The notes beneath the pieces are model-generated. The model did no database searches. It saw only the letters and a program-made list of their open reading frames with translations, and had not been told where the DNA came from. A stretch of DNA of 5,064 nucleotides from Porticoccus sp. (lineage in GTDB: Bacteria > Pseudomonadota > Gammaproteobacteria > Pseudomonadales > Porticoccaceae): contig DRHD01000355.1 of the NCBI GenBank assembly GCA_011049795.1, positions 1 to 5,064 on the forward strand, in the 5' to 3' direction. Numbering within the stretch: the first letter of the stretch is position 1; every line of letters starts with the position of its first letter. Below, piece after piece: positions 1 through 4,600 of this stretch. The position numbers were made by a program, and so were the translations under genes.

Positions 1-54
1 ATCTGAGGCATAGAGGTAGATGGGGCTTTAAGTTTTGAACAGCGCGGTGACTAT

Positions 55-1413
55 ATGCAGAAGATGCTGCAAGTGGTACTGGATAAACAGGATCACATCG
101 TTGATACCGTGGTGAAGGAAACCGGTAAAGCGCTGGGCGATGCCTATAGTATGGAAATTTTTGCCGCCTGTGACTCCCTACAGTTCTACTCCAAAAATGT
201 CAAAAAAATGCTTAAGCCTGAAAAAATAAAAGGGCACGGTGTGCTGGGTCTGACCAAGAAAATTAAAATCATCTACAAACCCCGTGGTGTTGCCGCCATT
301 ATCGTGCCTTGGAACGGCCCTTTTATCCTCGGTATCAACCCCGCTGTCCAAGCTATGATGGCCGGTAATACGGTCGTCATTAAGGGCTCGGAAGTCACCC
401 CCTACTCAACCAAACTGATCGCCGATCTTTTTGCCGAAGCGGGTTTACCGGAAGGTGTTTTACAAGTACTGATGGGCGACGGTGAAACCGGGGCCGATTT
501 AGTGGCATCCGGTGTCGATAAAGTATCGTTCACTGGCAGTGTAGCCACAGGCCGTAAAGTAGCTGAATCCTGTGGTCGCCAACTGGTCCCTTGTACGCTG
601 GAACTAGGCGGTAATGACGCCATGATCGTCTGCAATGATGCCAATATCACCCGTGCCGCTGCCGGCGCATTAATTGGCTCTTGTATGAATAGCGGTCACT
701 ACTGCTGCGGTACCGAGCGAATTTATGTTGAAGAAGAAGTCTACGATGAATTTCTTGCCAAGGTCACAGAGCTTGCCAAAGAATTAAAGCAAGGCCCGCA
801 ACACGGTATGGAAGAAGATGTGGGTGCGGTATTTTGGGATCGGCAGATGACAATTATTGAAGATCATGTTGCTGATGCTCTGGCCAATGGCGCCAAAGCG
901 GTAGTGGGTGGTAAACGCAATGAAGCTCTTGCAGGTTTATATTTCGAACCTACGGTCATGATTGACGTTAAACACGAGATGAAAATCATGCAGGAAGAAA
1001 CCTTTGGCCCCATCCTCTGTATTCAAAAAGTAAAAAATGTTGAAGAAGCTATTACCCTGGCTAACGACTCTCCTTATGGGTTAAATGGCAACGTGTGGAG
1101 TAAAGACAGTAACAAGGCATTTGATATCGCCCAACGCATTGATACCGGCTCTGTTTGCCTTAATGATATGGCCGTGACTTACGGTACCGCTGAAGCACCG
1201 TTCGGAGGCGTAAAAAGTTCTGGCGTTGGTCAGGTCAATGGCGAAGCGGGGGTAAGAGGTTACTGTCATGCTATGCCTATCGTGATAGATCGTTTTGGCA
1301 AAGGCGATAATTTGGCAGCGGGTTATCCCCATACGGCCAAAAAAATTGAGGGTATGAAAAAGTTTATGAACTTTCTCTGGCGCAACCCCATTGGTCGATT
1401 TCTGTTAGGTTAA
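55..1413 (+). CDS. NAD(P)+-dependent aldehyde dehydrogenase, N-terminus missing or disrupted
   Basis: ALDH-superfamily enzyme, expected to oxidise an aldehyde to its acid with NAD(P)+ in the cytoplasm. Over 452 residues from the first ATG I see the oxyanion Asn87 in PWNGP, cofactor-binding Lys110, FTGS at 159-162 opening the cofactor loop, general base Glu183 in LELGGN, nucleophile Cys217 in GHYCC, and EETFGP at 314-319. The catalytic loop has His215 where the family usually has Gln or Glu. The C-terminus runs about 50 residues past FGGVKSSG and ends basic and hydrophobic. The substrate cannot be read; the organisation recalls ALDH22-type and other broad ALDHs. Family members normally have some 50-70 more N-terminal residues. 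The frame is open back to codon 7-9 and that stretch still reads like ALDH (ALSFEQRGDY), but TGA at 4-6 closes it. ATG 55 has only a weak GGTGA before it, so it may not be the true start. The gene converges on the diguanylate cyclase gene. Confidence 0.9.
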   Translation: MQKMLQVVLDKQDHIVDTVVKETGKALGDAYSMEIFAACDSLQFYSKNVKKMLKPEKIKGHGVLGLTKKIKIIYKPRGVAAIIVPWNGPFILGINPAVQAMMAGNTVVIKGSEVTPYSTKLIADLFAEAGLPEGVLQVLMGDGETGADLVASGVDKVSFTGSVATGRKVAESCGRQLVPCTLELGGNDAMIVCNDANITRAAAGALIGSCMNSGHYCCGTERIYVEEEVYDEFLAKVTELAKELKQGPQHGMEEDVGAVFWDRQMTIIEDHVADALANGAKAVVGGKRNEALAGLYFEPTVMIDVKHEMKIMQEETFGPILCIQKVKNVEEAITLANDSPYGLNGNVWSKDSNKAFDIAQRIDTGSVCLNDMAVTYGTAEAPFGGVKSSGVGQVNGEAGVRGYCHAMPIVIDRFGKGDNLAAGYPHTAKKIEGMKKFMNFLWRNPIGRFLLG

Positions 1414-1426
1414 AGCGACAATCTAC

Positions 1427-1498
1427 TGTAGGTCGGGTTTTAACCCGACAATTACTGCGTTATCGTGAACCTACTGTCGGGTTAAAACCCGACCTACA
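1427..1498. repeat. REP/MITE-like nested inverted repeat between convergent genes
   Basis: Two perfectly complementary 24-base arms (1427-1450 and 1475-1498) flank a 24-base spacer. Each arm is itself palindromic: GTCGGGTT-TT-AACCCGAC at 1432-1449 and GTCGGGTT-AA-AACCCGAC at 1476-1493. The DNA could therefore form one long hairpin or two short ones. GTAGGTCGGGTT...AACCCGAC is the style of dispersed REP-like elements found in many gammaproteobacteria and often associated with REP-associated tyrosine transposases; that family assignment is from memory. It begins 13 bases after the ALDH stop and ends 28 bases before the 3' end of the cyclase gene, so it probably also ends transcription or protects mRNA 3' ends on both strands. 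No clear target-site duplication is visible. Confidence 0.85.
1432..1449. terminator. Possible factor-independent-like hairpin after the ALDH gene
   Basis: The palindromic core of the left repeat arm can fold as GTCGGG/CCCGAC with an A/T-rich loop shortly after the ALDH stop. No run of T follows, so it is not a canonical intrinsic terminator. A transcript-end or stabilising role is inferred from its position. The mirror copy at 1476-1493 could do the same for the convergent cyclase transcript. Confidence 0.35.
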
Positions 1499-1526
1499 AG
1501 CAAACATTTTACGCCTTTAACAGCGA

Positions 1527-2510
1527 TCACCCATCCTGGGGGACGGGGCCACCGCCAAATATATTAGTCAGATTCCTACCACCTTCTTTTGAGGCATAAA
1601 GTGCTTTGTCAGCATTAAGAATCCAGTCGGTAGGAAATTTGGTTTGCTCATCCAATAAGGCAATGCCTATACTGATGGTGAAATTTACCGACTCACCTTG
1701 AGAGTGGACCGTGGTTCCCTCTATGCTTTTACGTAGACGCTCGCTATAAATACAAGCACCTTCCAAGCCGGTATCAGGCAGCAGCGCAACAAACTCTTCG
1801 CCCCCGTAGCGGCCGCAAATATCTATTTCACGTGAATTTTCCAGCATTAACTTAGCCACCATGCGGATGGCATCATCCCCCACTACATGACCGTAAGTAT
1901 CATTAATGTTTTTAAAATGATCAATATCAAACATAACCAACGAAACCTCATTTTTACTTCTTTGGTTACGCCGAAACTCCTCAATAAGGCGTTCTTCCCA
2001 ATAACCACGGTTCCACAGGGTGGTCAATTTATCGGTACGGCTCAAAACCAGTAATTCATCCTTGGCCTGCTCCAACTTACCACGACTGACCGCACTATCG
2101 GTCACATCGTAAACAACAATACCAACCTTCTCGACCTGATCAACCGCCGAGTGCAAGGGTACAAACGTGGTATTCTGAAACATCGTTTTAGTTTCATGAT
2201 GAATGGGAAGTTTCAGCGCAAAATCAAACACATTATCACGCTGCTCCCAGGTGGTATAAACCGGAATGCCTAATTCAAAAACAGTATTGACCCGGCGCTT
2301 GAACCACTCATCCTCAAGGTAAGGAAATAAATCAAAAATACTGGCCTCGATGGCCTCTTCGGGACCGATGCCACTATGAACCTGCATAAACCGATTATAA
2401 ATTTCTACATTGAAATTTTTATCCAGTACCACGATACCAATATCTGTGCTCTGGATAATATCCAGTAACCAATGTAAATCTTGAAAATTGGGTGCTTCCA
2501 TAGAGGCCAT
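1527..2510 (-). CDS. PAS-GGDEF diguanylate cyclase
   Basis: Cytoplasmic diguanylate cyclase expected to join two GTP into cyclic di-GMP. No membrane segment is visible. Numbered from the ATG used here (327 residues), about 13-137 form a PAS-like sensor domain (GIVVLDKNFNVEIYN near its start), about 138-158 a linker helix, and about 159-318 the GGDEF domain. That domain opens with RTDKLTTLWNR, where Thr replaces the usual Gly. It carries metal-binding Asp195 in FDIDHFK, Asn203 and Asp212 at the guanine-binding positions, and GGEEF at 236-240. The product-inhibition motif REID (227-230) lies exactly five residues before GGEEF, as in PleD, so feedback inhibition should work. A TTG at 2511-2513 directly precedes the ATG. 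I chose the ATG because AGGA sits seven bases before it, and only four before the TTG. Another in-frame ATG lies at 2499-2501. It is the second gene of a pair with the CheC-like gene, nine bases downstream of that gene's stop. Confidence 0.93.
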   Translation of the reverse strand: MASMEAPNFQDLHWLLDIIQSTDIGIVVLDKNFNVEIYNRFMQVHSGIGPEEAIEASIFDLFPYLEDEWFKRRVNTVFELGIPVYTTWEQRDNVFDFALKLPIHHETKTMFQNTTFVPLHSAVDQVEKVGIVVYDVTDSAVSRGKLEQAKDELLVLSRTDKLTTLWNRGYWEERLIEEFRRNQRSKNEVSLVMFDIDHFKNINDTYGHVVGDDAIRMVAKLMLENSREIDICGRYGGEEFVALLPDTGLEGACIYSERLRKSIEGTTVHSQGESVNFTISIGIALLDEQTKFPTDWILNADKALYASKEGGRNLTNIFGGGPVPQDG

Positions 2511-2517
2511 CAACTAT

Positions 2518-2521
2518 TCCT
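2518..2521 (-). promoter_or_regulatory. Ribosome binding site of the diguanylate cyclase, overlapping the upstream stop
   Basis: AGGA on the minus strand (TCCT on +) overlaps the TAG stop of the CheC-like gene and lies seven bases before ATG 2510. It favours that ATG over the adjoining TTG and implies that translation of the two genes is coupled. Confidence 0.7.
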
Positions 2522-3128
2522 AGTCTAATAAAAAATTCACCTGTCGAAACAGTGAGGGCAGTGAACTTTCATGAAATAAAATAATTAAGTCACAGGTAAT
2601 ACTATAGTCTTCAAAAGCATAGTTTAACTCTATCGCCAAGGTTTGATCCCAAGGAAATACCGACTCACTAAGAATATCATTGAGAGAGGTATGCTGCCCC
2701 AAAAGTTCTGGATGCTTTAGCAACACACTAATATCAAGCTGGGAGCAGATTCCATGAATACAGGAGCCATTTAGCAGCGAAGCCATCTCCAGCACCAGCT
2801 CAACCTGCTGATGGTCATCAGTGGTGACCTGATAGCCCATCAACTGTGATAGCTCACCCATACTGGCATCAGTGAACATCAACAGCGCCTCACCACTAAT
2901 ACCGCTGCCAAAAAAGGGCTGGGTAACCGCGGTCACTCTTGCGCTGGCCTCAATAGCGGTTAAGGCCATGGTGACATCAGCAGCATCTAACAGATGGACT
3001 CGAGGGATGGGGATATTAACAAAGGTGGAGAAACTACGGGCGATTTTATCCGCCGCCTCACCCACTGCGACGTTGGTAACTTCCTGTATTGCGTCTCTAA
3101 CATCCTCGTCTAAGTCAATATTCGACAT
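2520..3128 (-). CDS. CheC-like chemotaxis phosphatase/CheY-P-binding protein
   Basis: A 202-residue soluble protein with the CheC/CheX/FliY-type fold, a family that dephosphorylates CheY-P or related response regulators. CheC has two pseudo-symmetric sites, each ExxN on a helix. The first is intact here: Glu16-x-x-Asn19 in QEVTNVAVGEAADKIA. The second aligns as Glu114-x-x-Ser117 in LEMASLLNGSCIHG, with Ser where Asn is expected, so one half may be weak or inactive. Length matches CheC (about 200). No FliN/SpoA C-terminal domain or response-regulator domain is present. It precedes the PAS-GGDEF gene on the same strand, and the cyclase start lies nine bases past this stop. I infer that it senses or quenches a phosphorylated partner tied to c-di-GMP control rather than serving a classical chemotaxis cluster, since no cheA, cheY or MCP gene is visible. 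Start ATG 3126-3128 has only a weak Shine-Dalgarno. The family call is firm; the role is inferred. Confidence 0.85.
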   Translation of the reverse strand: MSNIDLDEDVRDAIQEVTNVAVGEAADKIARSFSTFVNIPIPRVHLLDAADVTMALTAIEASARVTAVTQPFFGSGISGEALLMFTDASMGELSQLMGYQVTTDDHQQVELVLEMASLLNGSCIHGICSQLDISVLLKHPELLGQHTSLNDILSESVFPWDQTLAIELNYAFEDYSITCDLIILFHESSLPSLFRQVNFLLD

Positions 3129-3149
3129 TTAATGCACGCTCAGGGTAGA

Positions 3150-3183
3150 TGTTGCGACAATTGATAAACTGCTGTTCGCAACA
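3150..3183. repeat. 8-bp inverted repeat upstream of the CheC-like gene
   Basis: TGTTGCGA (3150-3157) and its exact complement TCGCAACA (3176-3183) are separated by 18 bases. They lie 22-55 bases before the start codon of the CheC-like gene. This could be a regulator site or a leader hairpin; no regulator is recognised, and chance cannot be excluded for arms this short. Confidence 0.4.
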
Positions 3184-3190
3184 GATAAGA

Positions 3191-3223
3191 AGACTCTACT
3201 CTCCTAGCCTTTAGACCCTACTC
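3191..3223. promoter_or_regulatory. Tandem 11-bp direct repeat with 22-bp period, possible activator site
   Basis: AGACTCTACTC (3191-3201) recurs as AGACCCTACTC (3213-3223), 10 of 11 bases identical. The starts are 22 bp apart, close to two helical turns, so bound proteins would lie on the same DNA face. The pair lies 63-95 bp upstream of the CheC-like gene, where an activator or repressor could act. No -10/-35 pair for that gene could be assigned with confidence. Confidence 0.35.
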
Positions 3224-3290
3224 GTCTGCCCCCCAGAAAAATTAATCAATATATGGTTGGTGTTATTATGAATATCCTATCCAACATCTC

Positions 3291-3309
3291 CGTAGTGTAG
3301 ACCACTATG
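3291..3309. repeat. Short hairpin downstream of slyX
   Basis: TAGTG (3293-3297) and CACTA (3303-3307) flank a five-base loop, extendable by a C-G pair and one G.U wobble to 3291-3309 when read on the + strand. It lies 12-30 bases past the slyX stop. No T-run follows on either strand, so it is at most a weak transcript-end structure. Confidence 0.25.
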
Positions 3310-3321
3310 CCCTCACAAGCA

Positions 3322-3549
3322 TCAATAGTGAGGTGGTTTCTCGTCCAAAGCCTCTTTTCCCATTTCACTGTTCATCAGCTCCATCTGGGACTTCTGGTTT
3401 CTGCACAACTCGTCGAGATTATTGATTTGCTGCTGCTGCCTGGTTACCACCTCATTCAATGCCTGGATGGTATCCTCTTGAAACGCAAGCTGGCTCTGCA
3501 AATCGATAAACTGTTGTTTAACCCAGTCCATTTCGTCATTATCTGCCAC
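3322..3549 (-). CDS. slyX: SlyX family protein
   Basis: Small acidic, glutamine-rich coiled-coil protein of 75 residues, matching the family length (E. coli SlyX is 72). The family signature LAFQEDTIQALN is at 21-32, close to LAFQEITIEELN in E. coli, and the protein ends in the diagnostic PPHY (72-75). Nearly all of residues 8-62 reads as one amphipathic coiled coil. The biochemical function of SlyX is not established. The start is GTG at 3547-3549, supported by AGGA nine bases upstream. The only other early start is Met7 (3529-3531), which has no such site and would shorten the coil. The gene diverges from yciH across 136 bases and lies 193 bases upstream of the CheC-like gene on the same strand. 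It may form its own transcript, as no strong terminator or promoter settles this. Confidence 0.92.
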   Translation of the reverse strand: MADNDEMDWVKQQFIDLQSQLAFQEDTIQALNEVVTRQQQQINNLDELCRNQKSQMELMNSEMGKEALDEKPPHY

Positions 3550-3558
3550 AATGTAGAT

Positions 3559-3562
3559 TCCT
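3559..3562 (-). promoter_or_regulatory. Ribosome binding site of slyX supporting a GTG start
   Basis: AGGA on the minus strand (TCCT on +) lies nine bases before GTG 3549. This spacing is good and decides for GTG over the ATG six codons further in. Confidence 0.6.
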
Positions 3563-3624
3563 AATATTCACTGCCCAATGTTGTCATTGCACAGTAATGG
3601 TTAAGCAAGACACCCCAGAATAAA

Positions 3625-3654
3625 TTGCTGCGGAAGTATGTCCACCATTATAAT
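3625..3654 (+). promoter_or_regulatory. Sigma-70 promoter of yciH
   Basis: A -35 box TTGCTG (3625-3630; consensus TTGACA, four of six) and a perfect -10 box TATAAT (3649-3654) are separated by 18 bp. Transcription should begin near 3660-3662, giving a leader of about 25 bases before ATG 3686. The -10 lies downstream of the other in-frame ATG (3638), which would therefore not be in this transcript. Confidence 0.75.
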
Positions 3655-3674
3655 CACCCCGCCTAGAAATCAAC

Positions 3675-3678
3675 AGGA
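3675..3678 (+). promoter_or_regulatory. Ribosome binding site of yciH
   Basis: AGGA lies seven bases before ATG 3686, the ideal distance, and fixes that codon rather than the in-frame ATG at 3638 as the start. Confidence 0.75.
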
Positions 3679-3685
3679 CTCTATT

Positions 3686-4033
3686 ATGAACCGAGTGGTC
3701 TATTCCACTGATCAGGGCAGGCACTGCCCAGAATGCAATCAGCCCTTAGCCGATTGTCAGTGTAAACAACAGCGACAGCAGCAAGTCATGGGGGACGGGG
3801 TTGTTCGTTTGCAACGAGAGACGAAAGGCCGCAAGGGCAAGGGAGTCACCTTGATCACCGGTTTGCCACTGGCGCAGGCCGAACTGAAGAAGCTGGCCAA
3901 AGAATTAAAACAACGCTGCAGTACCGGCGGCGCGATCAAAGAAGGCGTGATTGAAATCCAGGGCGACCAGCGAAAAATCCTGCAAGAAGTCTTGCAGCTC
4001 AAGGGTTACACCGTCAAACTCAGCGGGGGCTAG
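3686..4033 (+). CDS. yciH: YciH, SUI1/eIF1-like translation factor
   Basis: Bacterial homologue of eukaryotic/archaeal initiation factor eIF1. It is expected to act at the small ribosomal subunit, where E. coli YciH has been linked to initiation fidelity and stress-related translational inhibition. The protein has 115 residues (E. coli 108). It matches E. coli at the N-terminus (RVVYSTDQGR versus RLVYSTETGR), in GDGVVRLQR (36-44) followed by the basic GRKGKGVTLITG loop (48-59), and in GGAIKEGVIEIQGDQR (81-96) to the LSGG end. Residues 14-26 hold CPEC...CQC (Cys14, 17, 24, 26), a possible zinc cluster absent from the E. coli protein, followed by a Gln-rich linker. The start at 3686 is set by AGGA at 3675-3678 and by the promoter whose -10 (3649-3654) lies after the alternative ATG 3638. 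The gene diverges from slyX, and the coiled-coil gene starts 51 bases downstream with no clear terminator between. Confidence 0.93.
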   Translation: MNRVVYSTDQGRHCPECNQPLADCQCKQQRQQQVMGDGVVRLQRETKGRKGKGVTLITGLPLAQAELKKLAKELKQRCSTGGAIKEGVIEIQGDQRKILQEVLQLKGYTVKLSGG

Positions 4034-4084
4034 CGCCTTCCAATACATTATCAATAACAACAACGGCGATTCAAACATCTCATT

Positions 4085-4600
4085 ATGGATAACTTCGACA
4101 TTATTGGCAGCATCATCACCTTCGCTCTGGGTCTAAGCTTCGGCGGCGCTGCAGCGTTTTATACCATGAAAGATAAACTCCAGCAGCAGCAGCAAGCCAA
4201 CGCCATGCGCCGCATTGGCTTACTGGAACAAGTCGCTCAACACACCGGTAAAGTCAGCCATGTGTTCAGTAAATATTCATCCCTGGTCAATGAAATAGGC
4301 CCCAAGGTGGAGCGGATGTCCCCTAAACAAGAACGCGAACTGGAAAGTCTCAGCGCACAGCTGGTAGAGGTCTATGAGGAGGTATCCATCGCTGAATCCA
4401 AGTTATTACTGCTAGGGGAGCAAAAACTGGAAAAAGCACTGAAACTCTACACCACCAAAATGGCGCAATATCGTAAACAAGTGTATCCCGGCCGTTACTC
4501 CAATGTGGATGAAGCCAAGCAGATCAAGAAAGAAGTCTCGCAGATGCGAGAACAGTTCTACGATATTTTAAGCCAGCGCTACGATCAAAAAATAAGCTAA
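4085..4600 (+). CDS. Membrane-anchored coiled-coil protein of unknown function
   Basis: I do not recognise this 171-residue protein. Residues about 5-27 are one hydrophobic, glycine-rich membrane segment (IIGSIITFALGLSFGGAAAF), followed by KDK. The bulk is therefore probably cytoplasmic with the N-terminus outside. A run of five Gln (33-37) leads into long charged helices (about 38-70, 79-132 and 142-168) likely to form coiled coils. A short break near VYPGRYSN (133-140) separates the last two. No cysteines, enzyme motif or signal-peptidase site is seen. The layout resembles YhcB/DUF1043-type proteins (short anchor plus coil), but I see no convincing sequence match. It has only a weak Shine-Dalgarno before ATG 4085, yet the start is fixed by the membrane segment. 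Its stop overlaps the ABC ATPase start (TAATG), so the two are probably translated together and may work together at the inner membrane; that link is inferred. Confidence 0.85.
   Translation: MDNFDIIGSIITFALGLSFGGAAAFYTMKDKLQQQQQANAMRRIGLLEQVAQHTGKVSHVFSKYSSLVNEIGPKVERMSPKQERELESLSAQLVEVYEEVSIAESKLLLLGEQKLEKALKLYTTKMAQYRKQVYPGRYSNVDEAKQIKKEVSQMREQFYDILSQRYDQKIS
4181..4195 (+). repeat. (CAG)4-CAA glutamine codon run
   Basis: Four CAG triplets and one CAA encode Gln33-37 just after the membrane segment of the coiled-coil protein. It is a short in-frame microsatellite that could vary in copy number between strains without breaking the frame. It may also be an ordinary Gln-rich linker. Confidence 0.6.

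Larger units (their letters stand above)
3129..3321. other. Intergenic region between the CheC-like gene and slyX
   Basis: No credible coding sequence is present. The region holds the 8-bp inverted repeat at 3150-3183, the tandem 22-bp-period repeat at 3191-3223, an A/T-rich patch at about 3236-3255 and the weak hairpin at 3291-3309. It is the likely control region of the CheC-like/cyclase pair, but I could not assign a -35/-10 pair on the minus strand. Confidence 0.6.

Noticed and set aside
402..650. Open frame on the minus strand inside the ALDH gene
   Set aside because: It lies antisense to strongly conserved ALDH motifs, has no ribosome site and no family resemblance; it is a shadow of the real gene.
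1081..1332. Minus-strand open frame in the 3' part of the ALDH gene
   Set aside because: Antisense to conserved ALDH residues such as FGGVKSSG, with no recognisable motif.
2872..3132. Plus-strand open frame opposite the CheC-like gene
   Set aside because: The minus-strand frame carries the CheC signature; the opposite frame is low-complexity Ala/Thr/Ser sequence with no support.
3310..3333. CCTCAC/GTGAGG hairpin overlapping the slyX stop as a terminator
   Set aside because: The stem is six bases, has no T-run on the minus strand and competes with an alternative pairing, so it is not a convincing intrinsic terminator.
3307..3564. Plus-strand open frame opposite slyX, rich in Leu and resembling a membrane protein
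   Set aside because: The hydrophobic Leu runs are the complement of Gln/Glu codons in the SlyX coiled coil; SlyX has clear family motifs.
3550..3620. A sigma-70 promoter for slyX on the minus strand
   Set aside because: TTGCTT and other partial boxes are present, but none has a plausible -10 at 16-18 bp spacing; I could not support a specific site.
1538..3798. Shared GGGGGACGGGG string in the 3' end of the cyclase gene (near 1538) and in yciH (near 3789)
   Set aside because: The two copies are in unrelated coding contexts (PVPQDG on the minus strand and MGDGVV on the plus strand), and flanking bases do not match; coincidence.
3951..4136. Plus-strand open frame bridging yciH and the coiled-coil gene
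   Set aside because: It overlaps both real genes in another frame and has no ribosome site or family features.
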